Part shown: positions 18,036 to 27,663 of the stretch, in pieces
Position numbering within the stretch: position 1 is the stretch's first letter
How the letters are laid out: each line of letters opens with the position of its first letter
Assembly: GCA_019801415.1 (NCBI GenBank)
Contig: JAHVJD010000003.1
Span: 372,001 to 436,000 of the forward strand
DNA from: Nocardioides marinus
GTDB lineage: Bacteria > Pseudomonadota > Alphaproteobacteria > Rhodobacterales > Rhodobacteraceae
Length of the DNA: 64,000 nucleotides
Reading direction: 5' to 3'
Position numbers and translations under genes: made by a program
The notes under the pieces: generated by a model
What the model was told of the DNA's origin: nothing
The model's database searches: none
The model's input: the letters and a program-made list of their open reading frames with translations, nothing else

Positions 18036-18643
18036 TCCAGCTGGAGGTTGCCGACAGCGGACTGTGGACCGTCACCCTGAACCGGCCTGAAAAGGCAAAC
18101 GCGCTGACCGCGGCAATGCTGACGGAGCTCGCAGAGATTGCGGAGGGTGCCCAGGCCGCACGCGGGCTCATTCTGACCGGGGTTGGCAAGGTGTTCAGCG
18201 CCGGCGCCGATCTCGAGGAAGCACATGCTGGCCTGGCAACCTCGCCACTCTGGGAGCGGTTGTCCGGGGCACTGGCTGCGCTGCCTTGCCTGAAGGTGGC
18301 TGCGCTGAACGGCACCTTGGCGGGCGGCGCCAACGGTATGGCGCTGGCCTGCGATCTGCGCATCGCGGTGCCAGGCGCGCGATTCTTTTATCCGGTGATG
18401 AAGCTCGGCTACCTGCCGCAGCCGTCGGATGCGGGGCGGATGGCGGCCTTGATCGGCCCGGCCCGCACCAAGTTGCTGCTGGCGGCGGGACAGAAGATTT
18501 CCGCGCAGGAGGCATATGATTTTGGCTTGGTGGACCGTATTGTGGAACCAGAGGACCTAATGTCCACCGCGCAGGATCTGCTCGCCCATGCGCTGGCGGC
18601 TGAGCCGGAGATTGCGCGCGGCATCCTGCAAAGCTGCCGCTGA
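18032..18643 (+). CDS. Short crotonase-fold (enoyl-CoA hydratase/isomerase family) protein without catalytic glutamates
   Basis: A 203-residue crotonase-fold protein, shorter than the usual 255-265 because the C-terminal helical part is missing. The oxyanion-hole segment FSAGADL (56-61) and LAGGANG (97-102) are conserved, so acyl-CoA binding is likely. The two acid/base glutamates of enoyl-CoA hydratase align with Gly102 (GGANGMALACD) and Val122 (YPVMKLG). Simple hydration is therefore unlikely; other crotonase chemistries such as isomerisation or C-C or thioester cleavage use different residues. It is translationally coupled to the SDR gene. Confidence 0.8.
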   Translation: MIQLEVADSGLWTVTLNRPEKANALTAAMLTELAEIAEGAQAARGLILTGVGKVFSAGADLEEAHAGLATSPLWERLSGALAALPCLKVAALNGTLAGGANGMALACDLRIAVPGARFFYPVMKLGYLPQPSDAGRMAALIGPARTKLLLAAGQKISAQEAYDFGLVDRIVEPEDLMSTAQDLLAHALAAEPEIARGILQSCR

Positions 18644-18651
18644 AAGCGCGC

Positions 18652-18957
18652 CTAGCCCCGGCCTGGACGTGTCCGCCGCTTGCCGGGCACGCGAGAGCGA
18701 AAGCCGGGCGGGCGTTTCTGAACCCACGCAATGAATTTCGCCAAGCGAGGGTGGCTTCGCAGCGCCTCGGGTGTATTGAAACTGCGGGCCAGTTCGGCCT
18801 CGGTCAGTGTCGCGTGGATTTCACGGTGACAGATGTCGTGCAGCAGCACGGTCGGGCCGCCCTTGCCTCCTTTCAATTTTGGGATCAGATGGTGCAGGCT
18901 TTGCGGGGCATCTTCGGGAATGTCGCGCCCGCACAGCGGGCAGACCGGATCGGGCAT
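18652..18957 (-). CDS. HNH-motif protein
   Basis: A small 101-residue protein with an HNH nuclease-like core. It has a CPLC zinc knuckle (residues 6-9), HHLIPK (about 22-27) and DICHREIH (about 41-48), followed by a basic arginine-rich C-terminus suited to nucleic-acid binding. The start at 18957 is preceded by GAGG; the upstream extension of the frame overlaps the divergent flavoprotein gene. Small stand-alone HNH proteins of this kind are common in Rhodobacteraceae and their substrate is unknown. Only 8 bp separates its end from the convergent crotonase gene. Confidence 0.75.
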   Translation of the reverse strand: MPDPVCPLCGRDIPEDAPQSLHHLIPKLKGGKGGPTVLLHDICHREIHATLTEAELARSFNTPEALRSHPRLAKFIAWVQKRPPGFRSRVPGKRRTRPGRG

Positions 18958-19036
18958 GGGGATGGCCTCTGTGATCTGATACGCGGAATGGAAGCGCAGG
19001 CGCGCAGCGCTGGCAAGAGATTGGCATGGAAACGGC

Positions 19037-20245
19037 ATGACGGAAACATGGGATGCAGTGGTGGTGGGCGCCGGACCCGCGGGGCTGATGGCCGCCGAGG
19101 AGTTGGCCCGTGCCGGGCATCGCGTGCTGGTCGCAGAGGCCAAGCCCTCGGTCGCGCGCAAGTTCCTGATGGCCGGCAAGTCTGGCCTGAACCTGACAAA
19201 GAATGAACCCTACGCGCAGCTGATCGCCCATTACGGGGCGGCGGCGGATTGGCTGGCGCCGATGGTGCAGGAGTTTGATGCGCAGGCGGTGCAGGCATGG
19301 GCAACAGGGCTGGGCATTGAACTGTTCACAGGCTCCACAGGCCGGGTGTTTCCAACGGTCATGAAGGCCTCGCCGCTGCTGCGCGCCTGGCTGGCCAGGC
19401 TGGAGGGCAACGGCGTCCAGATCCGCACTCGGTGGCGCTGGATGGATTGGGCGCAAGGGCAGCCATTGAGGTTGGCGTTTGAAACGCCGCAGGGGCGGCA
19501 GCAGGTGGCTGCGCATACGGCGGTGCTGGCGCTTGGCGGGGCAAGCTGGGCGCGGCTGGGATCGGACGGCGCCTGGGCTGCAAAGCTGGCGCAACAAGAG
19601 GTCGGGCTCGCGCCTTTCAAACCGGCCAATGCAGGGGTGCTGGTGCCGTGGTCCACCCACATGGCCGCCCAGTTTGGCCAGCCGCTGAAGGGGATTGCCC
19701 TGCGTGCAGGCGATCTGTCCTCGCGGGGCGAAGCCGTGATCTCCCAGCGCGGGTTGGAGGGCGGCGGCGTATATTCCGTCTGTGCCGCCGTGCGCGAAGG
19801 CGCCGCGTTGCATGTCGACCTGCTACCGGACCTCACCGAAGCCGAGGTCGCGCGTCGCCTGTCGCGCCCCAAGGGCAAGGCGAGCCTGTCCAATCACTTG
19901 CGCAAGGTCTTGAAGCTGGGGGCGGCGCGCATCGCCGTGTTGCAGGAGTTTGCCCGCCCCCTGCCGCAGGATCCCGCGGATCTGGCGGCGCTGATCAAGG
20001 CGCTGCCGATGCGCCACGAGGGGCTGCGCCCGATGGACGAGGCGATCTCGACCGCAGGCGGCGTTCGTCGTGACGCATTGGATGACACGCTGATGCTGAA
20101 GGCGCGGCCCGGCATCTTCTGCGCGGGCGAGATGCTGGACTGGGAGGCGCCTACAGGCGGCTATCTCTTGACCGCCTGTCTGGCGACCGGTCGCTGGGCG
20201 GGCCAGGGAGCTGACCGTTACTTGACCAGCGCCGTTACGCGCTGA
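19037..20245 (+). CDS. FAD-dependent flavoprotein (HI0933/BaiN-like, TIGR03862 type)
   Basis: A 402-residue flavoprotein with an N-terminal dinucleotide fold GAGPAGL (about 11-17), the conserved segment KFLMAGKSGLNLT typical of the HI0933-like family, and a C-terminal FAD-contact region GGYLLTACLATG. The family is widespread and poorly characterised; some members reduce double bonds. The last 28 nt overlap the convergent GST gene. The catalysed reaction is not deducible from sequence. Confidence 0.85.
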   Translation: MTETWDAVVVGAGPAGLMAAEELARAGHRVLVAEAKPSVARKFLMAGKSGLNLTKNEPYAQLIAHYGAAADWLAPMVQEFDAQAVQAWATGLGIELFTGSTGRVFPTVMKASPLLRAWLARLEGNGVQIRTRWRWMDWAQGQPLRLAFETPQGRQQVAAHTAVLALGGASWARLGSDGAWAAKLAQQEVGLAPFKPANAGVLVPWSTHMAAQFGQPLKGIALRAGDLSSRGEAVISQRGLEGGGVYSVCAAVREGAALHVDLLPDLTEAEVARRLSRPKGKASLSNHLRKVLKLGAARIAVLQEFARPLPQDPADLAALIKALPMRHEGLRPMDEAISTAGGVRRDALDDTLMLKARPGIFCAGEMLDWEAPTGGYLLTACLATGRWAGQGADRYLTSAVTR

Positions 20246-20808
20246 AACGCCGGACGTGCGCGCATGCGTTTTCCATAGTCCAGCATCGCTTCATTCTCGA
20301 CCGGGAACTTGGCGTTGCGCGCCCAGTTCAGGCAATGGGTGCAAATGATGTCGGCGATGGTGAAGTCCTTGCCAGTCAGAAACGGTCCGCTCATTCGCTC
20401 CGCCAGCCGGTCGAGGCTCTGCGCGAATTCCCACTTCAGACTGTCCTTGACCTCGGGCACGCGGTGCTCCTCCGGGAGGATGAAGCTGTGCCGGGCAGCG
20501 GTCCACAGCACCGCATCCAACTCGTCCAGCACCAGATGGGTCAGGGCGTCCTGCCGGGCGCGCGCCAACGTGCCGGCCGGTGCCGTCAGATCCGAGTGCC
20601 GATCAGCAAGGAACGTGAGGATCGCGGTCGAATCGGTAATGATCTCTCCGTCCGTCTGTAGCACCGGCACCTTGCCCGAATTGTTCAGCGCCTGAACCTC
20701 AGGGCTGCGAGGCGGGTGCGGTTGCAGCTCGTAGTCGGTGCCGATTTCTTCGAGCGCCCACAATACGCGAAAGGTACGGGTCTGCGGGATGCCGATGACG
20801 GTGTACAT
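20218..20808 (-). CDS. Glutathione S-transferase family protein
   Basis: A 196-residue protein with an N-terminal thioredoxin-like domain (to about residue 75) containing the cis-Pro segment GKVPVLQ and the glutathione-binding ITDSTAI. An all-helical C-terminal domain contains FTIADIICTHCL, the usual N-capping box. The first residues YTVIGIPQTRT place a Thr or Arg rather than a clear Tyr/Ser in the active-site loop. The ribosome site GAGGAGG precedes ATG 20808. The substrate is unknown. Confidence 0.88.
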   Translation of the reverse strand: MYTVIGIPQTRTFRVLWALEEIGTDYELQPHPPRSPEVQALNNSGKVPVLQTDGEIITDSTAILTFLADRHSDLTAPAGTLARARQDALTHLVLDELDAVLWTAARHSFILPEEHRVPEVKDSLKWEFAQSLDRLAERMSGPFLTGKDFTIADIICTHCLNWARNAKFPVENEAMLDYGKRMRARPAFQRVTALVK

Positions 20809-20896
20809 GTCGTGCCTCCTCTGTTGTGCGGCAAGGATGCGCAGGAACAGGCAGCGGATCAAGCGCTGCGTCGAGGCCGCGTTCCAGAAGCCGCTG

Positions 20897-21925
20897 TCAG
20901 CGGCTGCGACCGAGCATCGACAGGCGGATCAGGGCGCGTTCCATCAGGGCCAGCGCAGGGGCGGTCTGCCCGGCGGAGCGCAATTGCAGGTCGGTGTCCG
21001 TCAGGATCGTGAGCGCGGTCTGCAACCGATCCGCGCCCCAGTTCTGCGCCTGCCGCAGCATGCGGTCGCGGCGCTTTCCATAAAGTGGCGGCCGCAACTG
21101 GCCGATGCCCTGCGCCGGGCCACCGGGGGCGGAAGCGATGGTATAAAGAGTTCGGAAATGCCGCGTGGCACCGATGCACAAAGTGACGGCATTTGTCCCT
21201 TGCGCCTGAAGCCGCCGCATCAACGGGCCGATTTCGGCGCTGCGGGCTTCGGCGACCACGTTCAGCATGTCATCCAGAGCCGCTTCGGTCGATTGCGGGG
21301 CGACGGCGTCGATGTCCTCGAGGGTCAGCGGGCTGGTGTCGCCGTGCTTGTAAAGTGCCAGCTTGTCGATCATCCGCGAGAAGTCGCCGGGGCCGATGTC
21401 ATTGGCGATATCGGTCAGCGCCGACATGCTGTCACCGGGCACGTCGCGGATGCCGCCTTCGGCGAGGATACGCTCGATCTCGGCGCGCGACGGCGGGTCA
21501 TCATAAATGCCGACGGCATAGGCGTTACTGTGACCCTCAAATGCCTTGCGCAGTTTTGAGGTGGCCTTGAGCTGCCCGGCGGTCACCACGAGCTGCGCAT
21601 CACCTGGCTGCCAGTCTTGAAGCGCTGAGGTAATGGCAGGGGTGGCGGTCTCATTCGCGCCTTCCACGAAGACCGCTCGCCGTCCGGGAAAAAAGCCCAC
21701 AGCCTTGATTGCGTCCAGCAACTGGGCCGGATCCTTGCGCAGGTCCGCCCCGGGCAGGCGGGTCAGTCGCATTTCCTCTTCGGCACCGGGGCCCAGCAGG
21801 GCGGCCAGGACCTGCTGGCGTTTCAGCGACACCCGCATGGCATCGGCTCCATAGATCAGCAGGCCGGTCTTGCCAGGATCCGGCTTTGCGAAATAGCTGT
21901 CTGCCTCGCGCGGGGAGAGCTTCAT
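20897..21925 (-). CDS. holA: DNA polymerase III subunit delta
   Basis: Clamp-loader delta subunit that opens the beta clamp (dnaN is elsewhere in this window). The 342 residues follow the family layout: an N-terminal region with FFPGRRAVFVEG, a central AAA+-like fold without a P-loop, and a C-terminal helical collar. It overlaps the end of lptE by 4 nt (ATGA) in the conserved order DUF3576, leuS, lptE, holA. Confidence 0.92.
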   Translation of the reverse strand: MKLSPREADSYFAKPDPGKTGLLIYGADAMRVSLKRQQVLAALLGPGAEEEMRLTRLPGADLRKDPAQLLDAIKAVGFFPGRRAVFVEGANETATPAITSALQDWQPGDAQLVVTAGQLKATSKLRKAFEGHSNAYAVGIYDDPPSRAEIERILAEGGIRDVPGDSMSALTDIANDIGPGDFSRMIDKLALYKHGDTSPLTLEDIDAVAPQSTEAALDDMLNVVAEARSAEIGPLMRRLQAQGTNAVTLCIGATRHFRTLYTIASAPGGPAQGIGQLRPPLYGKRRDRMLRQAQNWGADRLQTALTILTDTDLQLRSAGQTAPALALMERALIRLSMLGRSR

Positions 21926-22434
21926 TCCGCCGCCGTGCTCAGGTCCGCGGTGGCCAGAATCCGGGCCGTGATCTGATCGGCCAGAATGACCATCAGCCGC
22001 TCACGCGCGTCGCGTTCACCCGCCAATGTCTCGACGGTTGAACCGGTGGCGGAATAGCCGGTGAAGTTGTTGACCGTACCGCTGGCAACCACCTTTCCGT
22101 CAGCGTTTCGGGTCAGCACGAAATCGGCTGTCCCCAGAACGGAGTAGCGGGTGATGTCGTTGTCGGCCGTGATGGCCTGACCTTCTTCGCTGGTGCGCAG
22201 GGTCAGGTCCAGCTGATAGGCGCTGCCGCCGCGGCCCAGCCTCTGTTCCAGGCTGCGCACCAGGAAATAGGCGTCGGTGCCGCTGGCCCCGCGGATGGCC
22301 TCGGGGCTTTGGACAGCGATCTGGCCATGCAGCGCCGCGCCCGAGCCACCGGGGCTGTAGACAGGGCTGAAGCCGCAGGCGACCGCAAGAAGCGGCAGCG
22401 CCAACAGCAGGGAGCGGAGATTAAGCAACGACAT
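21922..22434 (-). CDS. lptE: LPS-assembly lipoprotein LptE
   Basis: Outer-membrane lipoprotein that plugs LptD for lipopolysaccharide insertion. The 170 residues start with a lipoprotein signal ending LLAVAC (Cys20), followed by the CGFSPVY segment typical of LptE. The remainder alternates strands and helices and is weakly conserved in the family, so identity rests on the lipobox, length and the leuS-lptE-holA order. The start lies inside the leuS end (14-nt overlap). Confidence 0.9.
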   Translation of the reverse strand: MSLLNLRSLLLALPLLAVACGFSPVYSPGGSGAALHGQIAVQSPEAIRGASGTDAYFLVRSLEQRLGRGGSAYQLDLTLRTSEEGQAITADNDITRYSVLGTADFVLTRNADGKVVASGTVNNFTGYSATGSTVETLAGERDARERLMVILADQITARILATADLSTAAE

Positions 22435-24985
22435 TCACAATCCGGCCCGGAACCACGATGATCTTCTTCGGAGCGCCGCCATTCAGCGCCTTTTGCACAA
22501 CTTCGTGCGCGAGCGCCAGTTTTTCAACCTCTGCCTTGTCCAGATCCTTGGCGACCTCGATTTCACCGCGGCGCTTGCCGTTGATCTGGATCGGCAGGGT
22601 GACGGTGTCCTCGACCAGCATCGCCTCATCCGCGACCGGCCAGGGGGCTGTCGCGCAAAGACCTTCGCCCCCCTGGTGGCTCCAGATATCTTCGGCCAGA
22701 TGCGGGGTCATCGGGGCCATCAACTGGGCCAGCGTCATGATGGCCTGTTTCTGCACCTTGGCGCTGGCCTTGGATTTGGCCAGCGTGTTGGTAAAGGCAT
22801 ACAGCTTGGCGATGGCGGCGTTGAAGCCGAAGGAATCGACACCCAGTGTCACGTCCCGGATGGCCTTGTGCATCTCGCGCAGCAGATCTTCGTCGCCTTC
22901 TCCCGGCGCATCCGGGTCCATCTTTGCAATGCGGTCGTTCAGGTTCCACACGCGGTTGAGGTGCTTGTAGGCAGCCTCGGCCCCGGCGGCGGTCCATTCC
23001 ACGTCCCGCTCGGGCGGCGAGTCGGACAGCACGAACCAGCGCGCCGTGTCCGCTCCGAAGGAGGAAATGATGTGCAGCGGGTCGACCACGTTGTTCTTTG
23101 ACTTGGACATCTTGGCCGAGGGGATGATTTCCACCTCTGTACCATCCTTGAGGAAACCCTTGCCGTCGCGCAGCTCCACCTCTTCTGGGTAGTGGTAGAC
23201 CGGCCGCCCCTGATCGTTCGTGGTCTTGTAGATCGCGTGTGTGACCATGCCTTGGGTGAACAGGGCGTCGAACGGCTCGATGGATTTTTCCGGCAGGTGG
23301 CCGCAGATCTGCATCGCGCGGGCAAAGAAGCGCGAATACAGCAGGTGCAAAATCGCGTGCTCGATGCCGCCGATGTACTGGTCGACGTTCATCCAGTATT
23401 CGGCCTCGGCCATGTCGGTCGGGGTCTCGGCGCGCGGCGCGGTGAAGCGGGCGAAGTACCAGGACGAATCCACGAAGGTATCCATCGTGTCGGTTTCGCG
23501 CTTGGCGGGTTTGCCGCAAGACGGGCAGGCGCAGTCGCGCCAGGTCGGATGGCGGTCCAGCGGGTTGCCCGGCACCGAGAAATCGATCGGCTTGCCGCCC
23601 TCGTCATAGGGCAGGGCAATTGGCAGGTTCTCTTTCTTCTCCGGCACCACGCCGCAGGCGTCGCAATGTACCACGGGAATCGGGCATCCCCAGTAGCGTT
23701 GGCGCGACAGGCCCCAATCGCGCAGCCGGTACTTGGTGACGCCTTTGCCCCAGCCGGCCTTCTCGGCGAAATCGACCGTGGCATTGATGGCTTCTTCGCC
23801 GGTCGCCTCCGTCAGCCCGGCAAAATGATCGACCCAGCGCACTTTTTCGGTCTTCGGCGGTACCAGAGCCTCATCGGCCACCGGGGTGTCATCGCCCAGG
23901 GTGAAGAAGGCATTGGTGACCGGCAGGTCATACTTGCGGCAGAAGTCGAGGTCGCGCTGGTCATGCGCCGGGCAGGCAAAGATCGCGCCGGTGCCGTAAT
24001 CCATCAGGATGAAGTTCGCGATCCAGACCGGCAGCTCCCAGTCGGGGTTCAGCGGATGCTTCACGCGGATGCCGGTGTCGTAGCCCAGCTTCTCGGCGGT
24101 CTCGATGGCTTCCTCAGTGGTGCCGCCCTTGCGGCATTCGGCGACAAAGGCCGCGACCTCTTCCGATTCGGCTTCCAGCTGCTTGGCAATCGGGTGATCG
24201 GGGGAAATGCCGACAAAGGACGCGCCCATCAGCGTGTCGGGGCGGGTGGTGTAGACCTCGATCGCTTCGCCACCGTCGGTGCGCTCAAAGGCGAACTGCA
24301 GTCCGCGCGACTTGCCGATCCAGTTTTCCTGCATCAGCCGCACCTTGGCGGGCCAGTTTTCCAGATCATCCAGCGATGACAGCAGCTCTTCGGAGAAATC
24401 GGAGATCTTGAAGAACCACTGGGTCAGCTCCCGCCGCTCGACCAGGGCGCCGGAGCGCCAGCCGCGGCCGTTCTCGACCTGCTCGTTGGCCAGAACCGTC
24501 ATGTCGACCGGGTCCCAGTTCACCACCGCGTTCTTGCGGTAGACCAGCCCCTTTTCCAGGAAATCGAGGAACAACGCCTGCTGCTGGCCGTAATATTCCG
24601 GATCGCAGGTTGCGAACATGCGGCTCCAGTCCAGCGACAGGCCAAGCGGTTTCATCTGCTCGACCATCGTGTCGATGTTGGCGTAGGTCCAGTCTTTCGG
24701 ATGTCCGCCCGAGGCCATCGCCGCGTTTTCAGCGGGCATGCCGAAGGCGTCAAACCCCATCGGGTGCAGGACATTGTGCCCCGTGGCCAGCTTGTAGCGC
24801 GCGATCACGTCGCCCATGGTGTAGTTGCGCACATGTCCCATGTGGAGCTTGCCCGAAGGGTAGGGGAACATCTCCAGCACATAGTATTTCGGCTTGTCGC
24901 CGCTGCGCTTGGCCTGAAAGATCCCGGCCTTGTTCCAGGCTTCCTGCCATTTTGCTTCGATTTCCGTGGCGGAGTAACGCGACAT
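22421..24985 (-). CDS. leuS: Leucyl-tRNA synthetase
   Basis: Charges tRNA-Leu. The 854 residues include the HIGH-type motif [13 protein letters not shown] (HMGH at 48-51), the CP1 editing domain, a zinc-knuckle insert with Cys pairs (CDACGV, CPSCGK) and the KMSKS loop near residue 625. The start [10 protein letters not shown] is the usual one in alphaproteobacteria and has AAAGGA upstream; six more codons upstream are possible. A terminator-like hairpin lies in its leader. Confidence 0.97.
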   Translation of the reverse strand: MSRYSATEIEAKWQEAWNKAGIFQAKRSGDKPKYYVLEMFPYPSGKLHMGHVRNYTMGDVIARYKLATGHNVLHPMGFDAFGMPAENAAMASGGHPKDWTYANIDTMVEQMKPLGLSLDWSRMFATCDPEYYGQQQALFLDFLEKGLVYRKNAVVNWDPVDMTVLANEQVENGRGWRSGALVERRELTQWFFKISDFSEELLSSLDDLENWPAKVRLMQENWIGKSRGLQFAFERTDGGEAIEVYTTRPDTLMGASFVGISPDHPIAKQLEAESEEVAAFVAECRKGGTTEEAIETAEKLGYDTGIRVKHPLNPDWELPVWIANFILMDYGTGAIFACPAHDQRDLDFCRKYDLPVTNAFFTLGDDTPVADEALVPPKTEKVRWVDHFAGLTEATGEEAINATVDFAEKAGWGKGVTKYRLRDWGLSRQRYWGCPIPVVHCDACGVVPEKKENLPIALPYDEGGKPIDFSVPGNPLDRHPTWRDCACPSCGKPAKRETDTMDTFVDSSWYFARFTAPRAETPTDMAEAEYWMNVDQYIGGIEHAILHLLYSRFFARAMQICGHLPEKSIEPFDALFTQGMVTHAIYKTTNDQGRPVYHYPEEVELRDGKGFLKDGTEVEIIPSAKMSKSKNNVVDPLHIISSFGADTARWFVLSDSPPERDVEWTAAGAEAAYKHLNRVWNLNDRIAKMDPDAPGEGDEDLLREMHKAIRDVTLGVDSFGFNAAIAKLYAFTNTLAKSKASAKVQKQAIMTLAQLMAPMTPHLAEDIWSHQGGEGLCATAPWPVADEAMLVEDTVTLPIQINGKRRGEIEVAKDLDKAEVEKLALAHEVVQKALNGGAPKKIIVVPGRIVNVVA

Positions 24986-25004
24986 CAGAGCGGTCCTTTG
25001 CATG

Positions 25005-25029
25005 AAAACGCCGGGCGAATGGCCCGGCG
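25005..25029 (-). terminator. Intrinsic terminator/attenuator-like hairpin in the leuS leader
   Basis: On the minus strand CGCCGGGC (25029-25022) pairs with GCCCGGCG (25016-25009) around a 5-nt loop and is followed by TTTT. It lies between the DUF3576 gene and leuS, 20 bp upstream of the leuS start, so leuS would need readthrough or its own short-leader promoter. Confidence 0.65.
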
Positions 25030-25073
25030 CTTCTGATAATGGGGTTTGGCTGTTGTTTCCAGTGCGCAGCGGG

Positions 25074-25562
25074 TCAGAACTTCTTGTCCGCGATCCTTAG
25101 CTGCCGGGCGCGGGACAGAATCGCGTCTTCGACGGCGCGGGTGGTGCTGGCGCTGACCGGTCCGCCCTTGGACTGCAGCGCAACGCTCAGCGAACGTGCA
25201 TCCAGCGCCGGGTCCTTGATGTGCACGGTGGCGCGGTAGGCGCGCCCCCCGCCCGGCGGGGTACCATAGCCGGTGACGATCAGCCCGGTGAACGGGTCCA
25301 CCGACTGTATCGGCAAAAAGTTCAGCACATCCAGGCTGGCGGTCCACAGGTAGCGGTTGACCTGAACTTCGCGCTCCGCCGTGGAGGGCTTGAAAATGTC
25401 CCAGATCTTGCTGCCTTCGACATTTTCGGGGTCACGAGGATTACCGCCGATCACGTTTTCATTGTAGGTGGAGGGTTTACGGTCATCCCTGCCGCCAAGG
25501 GCACCGCAGGCGGAGACTGCCGCGGACAATGAAATGATTCCCAGAATCTTCAACCAGCGCAT
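25074..25562 (-). CDS. DUF3576 lipoprotein
   Basis: A 162-residue predicted lipoprotein: a short signal ending AAVSAC with the lipidated Cys19, then a Gly/Asp-rich linker and a compact domain starting at about residue 50 with IWDIFKP and [13 protein letters not shown]. These conserved blocks are the DUF3576 signature. It heads the leuS-lptE-holA cluster in many Rhodobacterales. Function is unknown; an envelope role is likely from the lipobox and its neighbour lptE. Confidence 0.85.
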   Translation of the reverse strand: MRWLKILGIISLSAAVSACGALGGRDDRKPSTYNENVIGGNPRDPENVEGSKIWDIFKPSTAEREVQVNRYLWTASLDVLNFLPIQSVDPFTGLIVTGYGTPPGGGRAYRATVHIKDPALDARSLSVALQSKGGPVSASTTRAVEDAILSRARQLRIADKKF

Positions 25563-25855
25563 CTCGGGCCTGTTCCTTTAATTCGCATGTGGTGCGCACA
25601 GTCCTAGACAAGGGTTGGCCCTGCAACAAGCCAAATCTTGCCGCAGGAACAGGGCGTCACGGCACTTTATATAGGGTAAAGCGCCGGGCGCCTGTGGGAC
25701 ACTGTGGCATCCATGCACCAACTTGGGGGGGATTGCAGCGGCGCATTCTCAGGATGCTTGCACCCGGCCCCCAAAAAGAGCGACACGGAGTGCGTACTCA
25801 GATCGGTGCGGGTTGCGCAGGTTTGAGATCGGAAATCTAAACCCGAGGGAAAACA
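25563..25855. other. Non-coding upstream region of the porin gene
   Basis: This 293-bp divergent region carries the promoter of the DUF3576 gene and what must be a strong porin promoter with a long leader. A TTTATATAGGG stretch at about 25666-25676 is AT-rich against the background and could be a -10 region, but no well-spaced -35 partner was found. I see no convincing gene in it. Confidence 0.4.
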
Positions 25856-26839
25856 ATGAAAAAGATTCTCTTCGCTTCGACCGCCCTGGTCGCCACCGCA
25901 AGCGTTGCAGCCGCTGACGTGACCTTCTCCGGCTACGGCCGTTTTGGTCTGGGCTACGTCGAAGACCGTGGCGCAGCTGGCACCGCGACCACCAACGGCG
26001 TGTCCGACACCGTGATCGTCAGCCGCTTCCGTCTGACCATCGACGCCGACGCAGAAACCGATGGCGGCGTTCGTTTCGGTGCTCGCGTGCGTATGCAGGC
26101 TGACGAAGATGCTTCTACCGGCGAAGCTGGTCAAGCTGGCCTGAACGCTGCACGTTTCTTCGTTGAAAACGGCGGCCTGCGTGTTGAAGCTGGCAACGTT
26201 GCTGGCGCCATCGACAACCTGCCGGGCTACTACGGCTTCGAGCCGGGCCTGGAAGGCACCTTCGGCATGTACTCCGGTAATGACTATAGCTTCATCGGCT
26301 ACAGCTCGACCGGTGGCACCCACAACGGTGTGTATGCGCGTTACGCAATCGGTGACTTCGCAGTTGCGGCCGCCTACGACAGCGCACCCGCGAACACCGC
26401 AACCGCGACCAGCGGCGACCGTTGGGACATCCACGCTGCCTACTCCTTCGGCAACCTGACCGCCGCTCTGGCATATGGTGAAACCGACACCACCGTGTCG
26501 CAGGAAATGACCGTCCTGACCCTGCAGGGTGACTTCGGCCCGCTGTCCGTTGCAGCCATGGTTGGTGACGAAGACGTGAACAACGCAGCCGGTACTCTGA
26601 ACACCGCAGTTTCCGACACCTTCTACGGTGTTTCGGCATCCTACGCAGTGTCCTCCGCGACCTCGGTGAACTTCGCCTACGGCGACGGTTCCGGCGACGG
26701 CGACACCCGCCACATCGGTCTGGGTGCTGTGCATGACCTGGGCGGCGGCGTCTCCCTGCGTGGCGCAGTCGGCACCAAGCGTGTTGGCTCCGGTGACTCC
26801 ACCACCGTTGCAGACTTCGGTGCTCAGTTCAGCTTCTAA
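25856..26839 (+). CDS. Outer-membrane porin
   Basis: A 327-residue general porin with a signal peptide (MKKILFASTALVATASVAAA, cleavage before DVTFSGYGRFG), Gly/Tyr-rich amphipathic strands throughout and a terminal aromatic residue (FGAQFSF). These are the hallmarks of 16-strand trimeric porins of Rhodobacter type. Codon choice is unlike its neighbours, with many GCT, GTT and CGT codons, which fits very high expression. The ribosome site is GAGGG before ATG 25856. It has a strong terminator of its own. Confidence 0.93.
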   Translation: MKKILFASTALVATASVAAADVTFSGYGRFGLGYVEDRGAAGTATTNGVSDTVIVSRFRLTIDADAETDGGVRFGARVRMQADEDASTGEAGQAGLNAARFFVENGGLRVEAGNVAGAIDNLPGYYGFEPGLEGTFGMYSGNDYSFIGYSSTGGTHNGVYARYAIGDFAVAAAYDSAPANTATATSGDRWDIHAAYSFGNLTAALAYGETDTTVSQEMTVLTLQGDFGPLSVAAMVGDEDVNNAAGTLNTAVSDTFYGVSASYAVSSATSVNFAYGDGSGDGDTRHIGLGAVHDLGGGVSLRGAVGTKRVGSGDSTTVADFGAQFSF

Positions 26840-26864
26840 GCTGACCTGAACCACCTTGGTTCTT

Positions 26865-26899
26865 GGGCGGGTTCCTTCGGGAGCCCGCCCTTTTCTTTT
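26865..26899 (+). terminator. Strong intrinsic terminator of the porin gene
   Basis: An 11-bp stem (26865-26875 with 26880-26890, one G-T pair) is capped by a stable TTCG tetraloop and followed by TTTTCTTTT. Confidence 0.93.
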
Positions 26900-26961
26900 G
26901 CCTCTTAACATTTGCGCACTTTCCGTGTTTTTCTGCGCCAAAACAGACATGAGGCCCGACC

Positions 26962-27612
26962 ATGCCGCTTGACGACATCAAATCCCGAATTGCCAAGGCC
27001 GAGGAAAAGGCTGGCCGTGCGCCCGGCAGCGTTCAGCTGATCGCGGTGTCCAAGGTGCAGCCGAATGAACGCGTCGCCGCCGTGCTGGAGCAGGGCCATC
27101 GGTGTTTTGGTGAAAACAAGGTGCAGGAGGCGGCCGGGAAATGGCCTGATTTCCGGGTGCAGTTTCCTGGCGTTGATCTGCATCTGATCGGCCCGTTGCA
27201 GACCAACAAGGCGCGCCAGGCGATGGAGCTGTTTGACAGCATTCATTCCGTTGATCGCCCCAAACTGGCCAAGACGCTGGCACGGCTCGCACAGGAACTG
27301 GGCAAATGCCCCGAGCTGTTCGTGCAGGTGAACACCGGCGAGGAGCCGCAGAAGGCCGGAGTTCTGCCTGCCGAAGCCGATGCCTTCATCGCCGAATGCC
27401 GCGAACTGGATTTGCCGGTTCGTGGGCTGATGTGTATTCCGCCGGTGGATGAGGAGGCGAGCCTGCATTTTGCCCTGCTGGCGAAAATCGCTGCGCGCAA
27501 CGGGCTGGACGGGCTGTCCATGGGCATGAGCAGTGATTTCGAGAAGGCCATTGCGCTTGGTGCCACCCATGTGCGCATCGGCTCCGCTATTTTCGGTGAG
27601 CGCAGTTACTGA
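26962..27612 (+). CDS. YggS/PLPBP pyridoxal-phosphate homeostasis protein
   Basis: Cofactor-buffering protein of the alanine-racemase fold, 216 residues. The PLP lysine is Lys31 in IAVSKVQP. Further blocks are GENKVQEA, LHLIGPLQTNK, VNTGEEPQKAG and the C-terminal SMGMSSDFEKAI phosphate-binding loop followed by RIGSAIFG. These identify the YggS family, which controls vitamin B6 levels and has no known enzymatic reaction. It is monocistronic and convergent with the L,D-transpeptidase gene. Confidence 0.93.
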   Translation: MPLDDIKSRIAKAEEKAGRAPGSVQLIAVSKVQPNERVAAVLEQGHRCFGENKVQEAAGKWPDFRVQFPGVDLHLIGPLQTNKARQAMELFDSIHSVDRPKLAKTLARLAQELGKCPELFVQVNTGEEPQKAGVLPAEADAFIAECRELDLPVRGLMCIPPVDEEASLHFALLAKIAARNGLDGLSMGMSSDFEKAIALGATHVRIGSAIFGERSY

Positions 27613-27663
27613 GCGAGCAGACCGTAAGGCCTCGCGGGATGTTGCCAAATGGCTTGGGGAGCG

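Noticed and set aside
18644-18651. Frameshift truncating the crotonase C-terminus
   Set aside because: Downstream sequence in all frames encodes the convergent HNH gene and shows no crotonase C-terminal helix, so the short form is likely natural.
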